Shown here: positions 18,458-26,961 of the stretch, in pieces
Layout of the letters: every line of letters begins with the position of its first letter
How positions within the stretch are numbered: the first letter of the stretch is position 1
Origin: Spirosoma radiotolerans
GTDB lineage: Bacteria; Bacteroidota; Bacteroidia; Cytophagales; Spirosomataceae
Assembly (NCBI RefSeq): GCF_000974425.1
Contig: NZ_CP010429.1
Location: 4,573,501-4,637,500 of the forward strand
Length of the DNA: 64,000 bases
Reading direction: 5' to 3'
Translations under genes and position numbers: made by a program
Notes under the pieces: generated by a model
Told to the model about the DNA's origin: nothing
The model's database searches: none
The model's input: the letters and a program-made list of their open reading frames with translations, nothing else

Positions 18458-19462
18458 TTAAGGTTTCAGTGCCCAAACAGCTTCAGCGTCTACTCGAATA
18501 CCAACCGACTGACCGACATGTAGATCAGTGCGAGTAGTCAGCAAACGAAGGCATACATAACGCGACAGCTCGACCTCCAGCTCGTAATGGCTACCCTTAA
18601 AAAACAACGCCCGAATAGAGCCGCTAACCCCTCCTTCATGCAGCTGAATTTGTTCTGGCCGCAGGCAAATTAACTCATTAGGATTATCCTTTTCCGGTAA
18701 ATCGAGCATAGGCAAATGCTTCGCTTTCAGAACGTTGACCGGACCAGTCATGCGGGCGGCATAGGCGGTAGCGGGCTGCTGATACACCTCTACAGGCGTA
18801 CCCAGCTGTATCAATCGACCGTCGCGCATAATACCCAGCGAGTCGGCAATGGATAGGGCATCGGTGGCGTCATGTGTCACCAATAAACAGGATGTCGGGT
18901 CCGGCCCGGTCGTATCCTGACGAACCATATCGAACAGCAGGTCACGGACAATGAGCCGGTTGGGTAGATCGAGGTGGCTGAATGGTTCATCCAGAAGCAA
19001 AACGGCGGGCCTGTCGGCAATGGCGCGGGCGATGGCCGTACGCTGCTTTTCTCCACCTGACACCTGGCGCGGCAGCCGGCTCTGTACATCCGTCAACCGA
19101 CAAAGTTTCAGCAGTTCGTCGACCCGAAAATCGCGGTAGCTTTTTTCAAAGAACCGAAGTGCATAACTGATATTGTCCCGCACTGATACATTCGGCATAA
19201 GCTGGTACTCCTGGTGTACCAGTCGAATGTCTTTATGTCCGGCCACCAATACTTCCGCTGGCCCCATCACCCGTTCGCCGTTCAGCCTGACGTCGCCAGA
19301 ATCAGCATTGGTCAATCCGGCCAGCAAACTCAACAGGGTGCTTTTACCCGACCCGCTGGCCCCAACAAGTGCCATAATCCGGCCAGGTTCAAGGTGCAGG
19401 GTAACATGCCGGATAGCAGGCACATCGCCGTAGGCTTTAGTAAGTTTAGTAGCAGTGAGCAT
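18458..19462 (-). CDS. ABC transporter ATP-binding protein, CysA/PotA/FbpC-like
   Basis: A 334-residue ATPase. Walker A is GASGSGKST (about residues 34-42), the Q-loop lies in VHQEYQLMP, the signature is VSGGEKQR (about 132-139), Walker B is LLLDEPFSHLD and the switch histidine is in VTHD. After residue 225 comes a TOBE-like regulatory domain with ICLRPEQIQLHEG, typical of importers for polyamines, iron, sulfate or molybdate. No permease or binding-protein gene is adjacent, so the substrate cannot be named and its membrane partner must be encoded elsewhere. Start ATG 19462 is clear. Confidence 0.9.
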   Translation of the reverse strand: MLTATKLTKAYGDVPAIRHVTLHLEPGRIMALVGASGSGKSTLLSLLAGLTNADSGDVRLNGERVMGPAEVLVAGHKDIRLVHQEYQLMPNVSVRDNISYALRFFEKSYRDFRVDELLKLCRLTDVQSRLPRQVSGGEKQRTAIARAIADRPAVLLLDEPFSHLDLPNRLIVRDLLFDMVRQDTTGPDPTSCLLVTHDATDALSIADSLGIMRDGRLIQLGTPVEVYQQPATAYAARMTGPVNVLKAKHLPMLDLPEKDNPNELICLRPEQIQLHEGGVSGSIRALFFKGSHYELEVELSRYVCLRLLTTRTDLHVGQSVGIRVDAEAVWALKP

Positions 19463-19509
19463 ACGTAAATCGGTAAGGCCCTGAAGACCTTACCAATTTT
19501 GACCAGCCT

Positions 19510-21132
19510 TTAAAAAATGAAGTTTGTACTCAGGAATTCAGACTTGTGATTGCCCACAATATCATTCAGAATCTCTTTGTTGGCTGGCGTGTCTTTCGTG
19601 GCCACCGCCGACCGAATGGAAAATGAACGGAGCGCATCTTCCACAGACAAGGTGCCTTCGGCCGAGTCTTTCCGGCCTGTGAAGGGGAACGTATCCGGGC
19701 CGCGCTGACACTGGGCGTTGATGTTGACCCGGCTAACCAGATTTACTAACGGGTCAATGAGTCGGGCAATTTTTTCGGTATCCGTACCAAAAATACTGGC
19801 TTGCATGCCATGATCATCCGTAATGAGGTAGTCGATAAACTCTTCGACATCATCGAAGGGAACAACCGGAATGATTGGGCCGAACTGCTCTTCCCGATAC
19901 AGTTTCATACCCTCTTTAACCGGATAAACGACCGCCGGTCTGAACAAGGATGCGGAAACCTCACCCCCGCCCTCGTTGACAATCGATGCGCCATGCGCTT
20001 CTGCATCCTGGATACAATCGGCCAGGTAATCGGGTTTACCTGGTTCCGGAAGTGGCGTAATCTGCACCCCATCGCTCCAGGGCATGCCTGGCTTCAGTTT
20101 ACTTACTTCCGCACTGAAGCGTTTTAAAAATTCATCGGCTACGGAGCGATGTACCCACACAATTTTTATAGCCGTACACCGCTGGCCATTAAACGAGAGG
20201 GCGCCCAACAAGCATTCTTTAACCGCTACATCCAGGTCGGCATCGGGCAAAATGATCGCGGCATTCTTGGCATCCAGGCTCATAATCGACCGCAGCCGGT
20301 TCAGTTTCGGATGTTGCCGCTGCAACTCATCAGCCACCCGGCTGGAGCCAATCAGGGTTAAAACATTTACTTTTCCCGACTGCATAACAGGCGGAATGAC
20401 ATTGGCCCCGCGGCCGTATAGCGAATTAACAACGCCTTTCGGAAAGCTGGTACGAAACGCTTCGAGCAGTGGATAATGCAGCAACGAACCATGTTTGGGG
20501 GTTTTAAACAAAATGGTATTCCCCATTAAAATGGCCGGAATCAGTGTCGTATAGGTTTCATTTAACGGGTAATTAAAAGGCCCCATTGCCAGTACAACCC
20601 CTAACGGCGACCGCCGGATCTGACCGATAATTCCCTCTTCCATGCGAAAACGGGACGAGTTTCGGTCCATCGTTTTCAGCGTATCGATGGTATCGTAAAT
20701 GTATTTTACGGTCCGATCAAACTCTTTGGTCGAGTCGGCCAGGTTTTTGCCGATCTCCCACATAATCAGATTAACGACCAGCTTCTTTTGCTCAAGCATT
20801 TTACCAACAAACGTCTCCATGCAGCCAATGCGGTCGGCGACCGACATTTGTGGCCATTCACCCCGTCCATTATCATAGGCCTCTACAGCCGCGTTTAGGG
20901 CTTCAAGGGCTTCATCTGGTCCCGTAACGGGAAAGCTACCCACCAGTTTACGCTCCAGTTTACCATCGGCACCTGGAATACAAATGGGCGAAAAAACTTC
21001 GGAAACAGGGCCATCCCACGGGCGCATTTCGCCGTTGAGCAGGTATTCGCGCTGGTGGATGGGTTCGATACGGTAGTCGGCCGGAATCTGATCTTCTGTC
21101 GGAAACAGTTGGCTAAGTCCTTGGGTGTTCAT
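19510..21132 (-). CDS. Aldehyde dehydrogenase, NADP-dependent glyceraldehyde-3-phosphate dehydrogenase (GapN)-like
   Basis: A 540-residue aldehyde dehydrogenase superfamily enzyme. The overall sequence (GEMRPWDGPVSEVFSPI, MGPFNYPLNETYTTLIPAILMGNT, GAL-SFNGQRCTAIK, SRVNINAQCQRGPDTFPFTGRKDSAEGTLSV) resembles non-phosphorylating GapN, which oxidises glyceraldehyde-3-phosphate to 3-phosphoglycerate and makes NADPH. The nucleophile is the cysteine of GQRCTA. The usual ELGGK segment, whose glutamate is the general base in the family, here reads SLDAKN. ATG 21132 is preferred over a longer frame from 21201. Substrate is inferred from similarity to GapN. Confidence 0.82.
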   Translation of the reverse strand: MNTQGLSQLFPTEDQIPADYRIEPIHQREYLLNGEMRPWDGPVSEVFSPICIPGADGKLERKLVGSFPVTGPDEALEALNAAVEAYDNGRGEWPQMSVADRIGCMETFVGKMLEQKKLVVNLIMWEIGKNLADSTKEFDRTVKYIYDTIDTLKTMDRNSSRFRMEEGIIGQIRRSPLGVVLAMGPFNYPLNETYTTLIPAILMGNTILFKTPKHGSLLHYPLLEAFRTSFPKGVVNSLYGRGANVIPPVMQSGKVNVLTLIGSSRVADELQRQHPKLNRLRSIMSLDAKNAAIILPDADLDVAVKECLLGALSFNGQRCTAIKIVWVHRSVADEFLKRFSAEVSKLKPGMPWSDGVQITPLPEPGKPDYLADCIQDAEAHGASIVNEGGGEVSASLFRPAVVYPVKEGMKLYREEQFGPIIPVVPFDDVEEFIDYLITDDHGMQASIFGTDTEKIARLIDPLVNLVSRVNINAQCQRGPDTFPFTGRKDSAEGTLSVEDALRSFSIRSAVATKDTPANKEILNDIVGNHKSEFLSTNFIF

Positions 21133-21331
21133 CGTAGAGGGAACAAATTGGAAAAGAAACGCTGGCAAACGTCGCCATTCGCCCGGCGAATTCCAACCCA
21201 ACTGAAAACAAAATTGGCCAATCCTCAGAGAGAATCAGCCAATTTGGTTGTCCTGTTCGCTTTTATAAAAGGGTCTGGTGCTTGTTTTTGCAAAGGCTTA
21301 CTAGTTTTCATTCTATAACTGAGCAGAAGGG

Positions 21332-21694
21332 CTAATCTTCGAATTTCACCGTCGCCATGTCCCAGGCCTGTTCATCAAAAAGCGGGAAATAAAAATCACC
21401 TGCTGATACAGCACCAGGCTCAACAGGGATATAACGTTGACTTACAGGCGCCTTCAATAATTGCTGCCATTCATTTTCCAGTTGTTTAATGGGCGTTGAA
21501 AAAAGTTTCCCATCGAAGCCATCCACTGGAAGTTGTATGGAGCGATCATTATCAATAAGCTCTGCTTTAACGATCTGTTTACCTTTTGCGGAAAGGGAGC
21601 TCATTACATCCAGAGCAAATTCCAGGCTAGTAAACCACCAGGAGAAATCCCGGCTGTGGCCATATTCGTCAATTGCGGTAAAGGCTAATAACAT
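21332..21694 (-). CDS. Hypothetical protein
   Basis: A 120-residue soluble protein that I do not recognise. It begins MLLAFTAIDEYGHSRDFSWWF, with the stretch to SLEFALDVM probably helical, and has a Trp- and Phe-rich tail (YFPLFDEQAWDMATVKFED). It has no signal peptide, membrane segment or known motif. It lies between the dehydrogenase gene and an AT-rich gap and has no evident operon partner. The composition looks like a real protein, but the function is unknown. Confidence 0.6.
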   Translation of the reverse strand: MLLAFTAIDEYGHSRDFSWWFTSLEFALDVMSSLSAKGKQIVKAELIDNDRSIQLPVDGFDGKLFSTPIKQLENEWQQLLKAPVSQRYIPVEPGAVSAGDFYFPLFDEQAWDMATVKFED

Positions 21695-22135
21695 ACAAGT
21701 CAGCTAGTTTAATGCACACAAAAATTACAGATATTCGTTGTTATACAAATTTTATTTACTATTTGGTAACATAAAATTTACCAAAGCAAATTATTATACA
21801 TTTATTAATAGAATTACGAATAAATTTTATTTTACGTACTAGAAAAGTAATAAATTTTACATTAATAATTTTAAATCAGGCAGTAATAATACAAGCTATT
21901 CGAAATAAATCAGCCCTAATTGTTACCGGAACGTACTTTTGAATAACACTAGCCTGCTTATGAATGAAATTGTATGTTGAGCACCTACACAGTTGTCAAG
22001 ACAACCTGCCGTTGATTAATAGACACGCAACCCTAATCACTTTTTTGGGGTTCTGGTGTCGGATGAACGATCTGGTCAACTAGCCCTAGCGTCATTCAAC
22101 GTAACATCACCATCACAGAAGACTTGACAAAGAGT
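21695..22135. other. AT-rich intergenic region, 441 bp
   Basis: This gap between divergent genes is visibly AT-rich, especially 21715-21900, with several TTTATTA and AAATTTTA runs. No gene is supported. It holds the palindrome at 21992-22005. The rest shows nothing I can name. Confidence 0.5.
21992..22005. promoter_or_regulatory. Palindrome upstream of the LLM oxidoreductase gene
   Basis: GTTGTC-AA-GACAAC is a perfect 6-2-6 palindrome 130 nt before the LLM gene start, a plausible site for a dimeric regulator. It shares the core TTGTCAAG with a palindrome at 31338-31354. Confidence 0.35.
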
Positions 22136-23158
22136 ATGGAAATTGGGATAGATAGTTTCGCGTCGAACCTGCTGGAAAACGGAATCAGTACAACACTAAG
22201 TGGTCATGAGGCTATGAGTCAGTTGCTTGACCGAATTGATTTAGCTGACCGGCTTGGGCTCGACGTATTTGGTATTGGGGAGCATCATCGTCCGGAATAT
22301 CTGGATTCAGCGCCGGCCGTTATTTTGGCTGCGGCAGCAGCCCGTACTAAACGTATCCGGTTAACCAGCGCAGTAACGGTGCTTAGCGCAGCCGACCCGG
22401 TGCGGGTGTTTCAGGAATTTGCCACACTCGATCTTATCTCGCAGGGCCGGGCCGAAATGGTTGTAGGGCGAGGCTCTTCCATTGAAGCATTTCCTCTATT
22501 CGGATTCGATCTCAACGATTACGATACGCTGTTTGCCGAAAAACTTGATCTGCTGCTTACCATTCGGGATAACGAGCATGTGCACTGGTCCGGAAAATTC
22601 AGACCAGCGCTTACTGGCCAGGGAATTTATCCCAGACCCATACAAAATCCCCTTCCTATATGGCTGGGCGTGGGGGGTACACCAGCCTCTTTTGTGCGGG
22701 CCGGTACGCTGGGCTTGCCGCTTATGGTCGCGATTATTGGGGGCGATACCCACCGGTTTCGACCATTGGTGGATTTATATCGTGAAGCAGGTCGCCGGGC
22801 GGGTTATGCACCTGAGCAGTTGCCAGTAGGTCTGCACTCACTAGGTCATGTAGCCGAAACGTCGCAGAAAGCCGCCGACGAGGTTTATCCTGGCTATGCC
22901 CGTACGTTTAATAAACGCTCTCTGGAGCGTGGCGGACCGCCCGTAACAAGGGCTCAGTTCAACGCGCAACTCGGGCCGCTGGGAGCCTTATTAATCGGGA
23001 ACCCCGAAGAAGTAGCGGCTAAAATACAGCGGCATAGCCAGGCACTGGGCGGTATCTCCAGGGTGACCTTTCAACTGGATGTAGCCGCCTTGCCTCATGA
23101 CAAGCTTATGCAGACAATTGAGTTACTGGGCAATCGGGTGGCACCCCTACTGCGTTGA
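22136..23158 (+). CDS. LLM class flavin-dependent oxidoreductase
   Basis: A 340-residue cytoplasmic flavin-dependent monooxygenase of the bacterial luciferase family. Characteristic parts are the N-terminal strand MEIGIDSFA, then GLDVFGIGEHHRPEY, RIRLTSAVTVLSAADPVRVFQEFATLDLISQGRAE with the GRGSS turn, and PLPIWLGVGGTPASF. These enzymes use reduced FMN and oxygen; the substrate cannot be told. An upstream TTG at 22124 would add four residues, but ATG 22136 is the natural start. The convergent pirin gene ends 46 nt downstream. Confidence 0.9.
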   Translation: MEIGIDSFASNLLENGISTTLSGHEAMSQLLDRIDLADRLGLDVFGIGEHHRPEYLDSAPAVILAAAAARTKRIRLTSAVTVLSAADPVRVFQEFATLDLISQGRAEMVVGRGSSIEAFPLFGFDLNDYDTLFAEKLDLLLTIRDNEHVHWSGKFRPALTGQGIYPRPIQNPLPIWLGVGGTPASFVRAGTLGLPLMVAIIGGDTHRFRPLVDLYREAGRRAGYAPEQLPVGLHSLGHVAETSQKAADEVYPGYARTFNKRSLERGGPPVTRAQFNAQLGPLGALLIGNPEEVAAKIQRHSQALGGISRVTFQLDVAALPHDKLMQTIELLGNRVAPLLR

Positions 23159-23204
23159 CCATTGGAGTAAGGTACTATTTACGAATTAATCTGGCGGGGC
23201 GGTT

Positions 23205-24131
23205 TCAGGAAAGTGGCTGTGGCGGTGGCGTTCCTGTTCCCGACCCCGCCGGCTTTGATCGATCCTCAGGCAAAGCGACAAACTCGGTATTATCGTTTGG
23301 CGGTAACGGAATACGGCCCGCTTGCCAGTCGGCTTTGGCCTGCTCAATGCGTTCGCGACGGGACGATACGAAATTCCACCAAATGAAGCGTTCACCCAGC
23401 GGTTCACCACCCAGCAGCAGTAAGGTGCAGATGTCGTTCGCCTTCAGCACGGGATCAACGCCATTGGTAAACACCAGCAATTGCCCTACCCCATAAGTAT
23501 GCCCGTTTACTTCGACACTTCCTTTGGCCACATAAGCCCCGCGTTCGCTATAGCCCTGTGGCAAGCCAAAATGAGTACCAGCTTGCAGCACAACGTGGGC
23601 ATAGTATAAAGGGGAATGCGTTTTGACGTCATTCTGTAACCCAAACGCCCTACCCGCAATCAACCGTAGCCATATACCTGTATCAGTAAAAATGGGCAGC
23701 TCGTGTGGTAAATAGTTATCGAATGTAGGGGCATTTTCCTCCACTGTTTCGGGTAATGCTACCCAGGTTTGAATCATTTCCAGGGTGCCATTAGCCAGCA
23801 TCGCCGGATCTTCGAACCGCTCTGAGTGGGCTATTCCCCGCCCCGCCGTCATCCAGTTTACTTCGCCCGGCCGAATAATCTGCTCTACACCCAGACTATC
23901 CCGATGAGTGACCTGCCCATCAAAGAGATAACTCACCGTCGATAACCCGATATGTGGGTGTGGTAACACGTCCATATTGGTCAGTTGCCCCGGCCCCAGA
24001 CTGACGGGTCCGGCATGATCCATAAAAATAAACGGCCCCAACATACGTCGCAGCCGGTAAGGTAGAATCCGCCTGACATTGAATCCATTACCAATCGAAG
24101 CAGGGCGAGCATCAATGACTGAGTCTAACAT
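23205..24131 (-). CDS. Pirin family protein
   Basis: A 308-residue bicupin of the pirin family. The N-terminal cupin has the metal-binding signature with DVLPHPHIGLSTVSYLFDG, HRDS and the later HSER, together giving the three histidines and a glutamate of the iron site. The GEVNWMTAGRGIAHSE stretch is a strong family hallmark. Pirins include quercetinases and redox-linked regulators; which applies here is unknown. The tail is Pro/Gly/Thr-rich. It is convergent with the LLM oxidoreductase gene and next to an aldo/keto reductase cluster, which suggests a general redox or electrophile-response setting. Confidence 0.92.
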   Translation of the reverse strand: MLDSVIDARPASIGNGFNVRRILPYRLRRMLGPFIFMDHAGPVSLGPGQLTNMDVLPHPHIGLSTVSYLFDGQVTHRDSLGVEQIIRPGEVNWMTAGRGIAHSERFEDPAMLANGTLEMIQTWVALPETVEENAPTFDNYLPHELPIFTDTGIWLRLIAGRAFGLQNDVKTHSPLYYAHVVLQAGTHFGLPQGYSERGAYVAKGSVEVNGHTYGVGQLLVFTNGVDPVLKANDICTLLLLGGEPLGERFIWWNFVSSRRERIEQAKADWQAGRIPLPPNDNTEFVALPEDRSKPAGSGTGTPPPQPLS

Positions 24132-24323
24132 AAGCGTGATTAGGGCTAACTATAAGTCGGTCGGTTTATTTGTGCGTTCTTGTTTGGTCAGCGGAGACCC
24201 TTTTCAACAAATCTAGCAAAACGAGAAGAGATTAAAACATAAAAAGACACTGATGATTCAGTGAGTGAGATGCCACTGCAACGCCGGTCCGAGAGGATGT
24301 GATGGCCTTAGAAAACGTAGGGC

Positions 24324-24337
24324 CGCCCCTGCGGGCG
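24324..24337 (-). terminator. Small GC-rich hairpin after the AraC gene
   Basis: CGCCC-CTGC-GGGCG, 19 nt after the end of the AraC gene on the minus strand. On that strand the sequence runs into CCTACGTTTTC. Weak evidence only. Confidence 0.3.
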
Positions 24338-24355
24338 TTTTATGGGACGAGCAAA

Positions 24356-25183
24356 TCACTTTGGAGAAAGACCATAATTCAGGGCAGTAGGCGCCATGCC
24401 GAACTTCTTCTTGAAGGAATAAGAGAAGTGTGACAGGCTTTCAAACCCCAAGTCGAGGTAAATGGCCGAGGGTCTTTGATGTTTGGTTTCGATGAGGTGC
24501 TTTGCTTCAGTCAGCCGTTTGTCCTGCAGCCATTGACGTGGCGGAACACCGAATGTTTTTACAAAATCGCGTTTGAAGCCTGCCAGGCTGCGCCCAGTAA
24601 GCTGCGCGAATTTTTCGACGGGGACATTAAAATGAAAATTACTAAGCATGAACTTTTCCAGATCGATCTTGTAAGGCGCTGAAAAGTCGAACAAAAAGTT
24701 GCGAAGTCCTGGCAAGGCCAGTAGTAATAATTTAACGCCTTCCTTCACTTTTAGGATGCCCATTTCGTCTGTCATGGCAGCTCCCGAGTTGCGGGCATAC
24801 GGAACGATGGATTGAAAATACCCCTGCAGGAATTCGTTAGATGGAATTAAGAGGTTTGGCGGACCGATATATTTTCGGTCCGCGTCGAGCTTTTCTTCTA
24901 ATACGATCCTGCGTAACAGATCCTCCTGCAGGGATATCACGATTGTTTCATAGTTCCCGCCGGGTAGCGGTGTTTTGGTAAGTGTACCCAGTTGATTTTT
25001 GCCAATCAGCAGCATTCCTCCACCCGTCATCGAAATGATTTGCGCCGAGGTTTCTAAAGTAAACTGGCCTGAAACCTGCAATATTAAGGTATGGTGGTTC
25101 CAGAAGCATACTTTCTCTTTCCGCTCAGCAGAGAGGTAAGAATAAAAGATTACGCCTGGGAGGATTTCTGCTGGACTGGTCAT
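24356..25183 (-). CDS. AraC family transcriptional regulator
   Basis: A 275-residue regulator. The N-terminal part (residues 1-165) looks like a cupin-type sensor domain, with ILQVSGQFTLETSAQ. The C-terminal AraC-type double helix-turn-helix begins near FNVPVEKFAQLTGRSLAGFKRDFVKTFGVPPRQWLQDKRL and ends with AIYLDLGFESLSHFSYSFKKKFGMAP. Its ATG immediately follows the stop of the aldo/keto reductase gene with no intervening base, so the two are surely cotranscribed and translationally coupled. The regulator probably controls this pair, but its inducer is unknown. Confidence 0.92.
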   Translation of the reverse strand: MTSPAEILPGVIFYSYLSAERKEKVCFWNHHTLILQVSGQFTLETSAQIISMTGGGMLLIGKNQLGTLTKTPLPGGNYETIVISLQEDLLRRIVLEEKLDADRKYIGPPNLLIPSNEFLQGYFQSIVPYARNSGAAMTDEMGILKVKEGVKLLLLALPGLRNFLFDFSAPYKIDLEKFMLSNFHFNVPVEKFAQLTGRSLAGFKRDFVKTFGVPPRQWLQDKRLTEAKHLIETKHQRPSAIYLDLGFESLSHFSYSFKKKFGMAPTALNYGLSPK

Positions 25184-26155
25184 TTAGCGTTGTAAATAAG
25201 TGCCGCCAAGTATAGCGCCTATTGCAAACGTAGTGTTTAACGTATTCATTTCTTCGGGCGTAAACACAATATCCATTGCGGCCATATTTTCCGGCAAACG
25301 CGACCGGCGACTCATGCTTACTAAAGGCATAATATGATCGCCCTGGGCATTTACCCAAGCGATGGCAACCTGTGTGGGTGTAAACCCTTTATTGCTGGCC
25401 AATTGCTTCAAGACCTCAACTTTTTCCAGATTATGAAGCAGGTTCTCCCCTTGAAAACGAGAGAAATGAGTCTGGTAATCGCTTGCTGCGAGCGGTGCTT
25501 TCATTTCACCGGTCAGTAAGCCTTCCGCCGTATTGGCGAAAGCTACCACACTGATGCCCAGCTCTTTTGCGGTTGGCAGCAGCTCGCTTTCTATTTGGCG
25601 ATCGGCCAGCGAATAACCAATTTCCAGCGCGCTGATGGGGTAAACGTCGTTGGCTTTACGAAGTTGGTCAGCCGTAATTTCCGATACGCCAATGTAACGC
25701 ACCTTGCCTTCTTTAATCAGATCGGCGACCGTCCCGATGATGTCTTCTACCGGCACGCTGTTGTCCATCCGGCAGGGCTGGTAAAGGTCAATGGTTTCGA
25801 TACCCAAACGAGTCAGCGAGTAGTTGATGAAATTCTTGATGGCGATGGGGCGCAGATCCAATCCTATGGGGTGGCCGTTGTGAAAAATGGCGCCGAATTT
25901 TACGCTGATGAAGGCATCATCGCGTCTTCCTTTAATGGCTTTGCCGATCAGCATTTCGTTATGACCTGCACCGTAGAAATCCCCGGTGTTCAAAAAATTG
26001 ATACCATGATCCAGGGCTTCGTGGATCGTAGCTATTCCCTCTGTTTCATCAGGTGTAGGACCGCCCCAGATAGAAGACATACGCATACAGCCCAAACCAA
26101 GTTTGGAAACGAGCGGGCCATTTTGACCCAAATGGATTTTTGTGCTATTTTTCAT
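25184..26155 (-). CDS. Aldo/keto reductase
   Basis: A 323-residue NADPH-dependent oxidoreductase of the AKR superfamily. The catalytic aspartate and tyrosine are in NTGDFYGAGHNE and the lysine in ISVKFG. The position usually held by histidine reads LYQPCRMDN, a variant also seen in other AKR members of this type. C-terminal cofactor-binding features are IMPLVSMSRRSRLPENM. ATG 26155 is chosen over an upstream TTG at 26176 because it gives the standard N terminus (KIHLGQNGPLVSKLGLGCMRM). It is cotranscribed with the AraC regulator that follows. The substrate is unknown. Confidence 0.93.
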   Translation of the reverse strand: MKNSTKIHLGQNGPLVSKLGLGCMRMSSIWGGPTPDETEGIATIHEALDHGINFLNTGDFYGAGHNEMLIGKAIKGRRDDAFISVKFGAIFHNGHPIGLDLRPIAIKNFINYSLTRLGIETIDLYQPCRMDNSVPVEDIIGTVADLIKEGKVRYIGVSEITADQLRKANDVYPISALEIGYSLADRQIESELLPTAKELGISVVAFANTAEGLLTGEMKAPLAASDYQTHFSRFQGENLLHNLEKVEVLKQLASNKGFTPTQVAIAWVNAQGDHIMPLVSMSRRSRLPENMAAMDIVFTPEEMNTLNTTFAIGAILGGTYLQR

Positions 26156-26159
26156 GATA

Positions 26160-26167
26160 CAAAGATC
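26160..26167 (-). promoter_or_regulatory. Candidate -7 box of the aldo/keto reductase gene
   Basis: The minus strand reads GATCTTTG (one mismatch to TAnnTTTG), ending 4 nt before the ATG. Confidence 0.3.
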
Positions 26168-26292
26168 AACCGGCAAAACACGTGCTAGTTTCTTCTACGG
26201 CTCAACTATTTTGCCCGTACGGCTCATTTAGTCCATCTTTGCCATCTCTGAGCTTAGGATCATGGCGTTTTCGTCTGTGCCGTCTCCTGTAT

Positions 26293-26910
26293 TTAGTTTT
26301 CTTTTGAGCGTTCATTTCCTGGTGAACATTGATCGTCGAGCCACAACCATAAAGCGGGACGAACACCGCCAGCATCTCGGGGCTTGCCGAAGACGCCGTT
26401 GCCCCGGACATAAACATGACCGTTTTTGTTTATACTCGCGACCGTGCGGCCGTAATAGCCCGGCGACCGAAGCCGCCACCAGTGGAAATCAGTAGCGTAT
26501 TTGGCTTGTCGGGAACCGTTGTTTTCGTCATCAATAAACCAGGTTTGTCCGCTTTTATTTCCCAGTTTTGCGCTGCTGTCGCCGAAATACAGGCAAACCT
26601 CCTGTAGGCTTAGTAAAAACAGGTGGTCAGTGGTGTCTTGACCACCTGTTGTGTTGAACCACGGATTATCAAAATTCTTGTTTATAACCTTAATGATCCT
26701 TGCCTTCTCGTCTTGGCTGAATGTATTGTAGACTTCATGGTTAAGGTATTGTCTTAAAGCGCAATCTGCCCAAGTTATGTCTGCAAACTTGTTGTGATAC
26801 CAGCGTAGTTCTAGTATATCTTGGGTAATAATCAGCGCCTTGCGGTTATCTTCAATAGCAAGCACTTGCCAATTATAGTTGCCGAAGGTTATTACATCCC
26901 ATTTTACCAT
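26293..26910 (-). CDS. DUF6273-type protein with C-type-lectin-like features
   Basis: A 205-residue protein without a signal peptide. It starts MVKWDVITFGNYNWQVLAIEDN, continues with DITWADCALRQYLNHEVYNTFSQDEKARI, then NPWFNTTGGQDTTDHLFLLS, and ends with WWRLRSPGYYGRTVASI and GGVRPALWL. This pattern matches DUF6273, whose end resembles the formylglycine-enzyme/C-type-lectin fold. Function is unknown; some lectin-fold relatives are targets of diversity-generating retroelements. The gene is more AT-rich than its neighbours, suggesting transfer. ATG 26910 is preferred over a TTG at 26958 that lies 4 nt from the divergent GH43 start. Confidence 0.75.
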   Translation of the reverse strand: MVKWDVITFGNYNWQVLAIEDNRKALIITQDILELRWYHNKFADITWADCALRQYLNHEVYNTFSQDEKARIIKVINKNFDNPWFNTTGGQDTTDHLFLLSLQEVCLYFGDSSAKLGNKSGQTWFIDDENNGSRQAKYATDFHWWRLRSPGYYGRTVASINKNGHVYVRGNGVFGKPRDAGGVRPALWLWLDDQCSPGNERSKEN

Positions 26911-26961
26911 TATTTTACTATCGGTCTGGCCAACGGTTATACGATTAAAATTGTCCAATTT

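Noticed and set aside
25595-26188. A 197-codon plus-strand frame opposite the aldo/keto reductase gene
   Set aside because: The minus strand encodes a clear aldo/keto reductase with catalytic residues. The plus frame is antisense to it and has no features.
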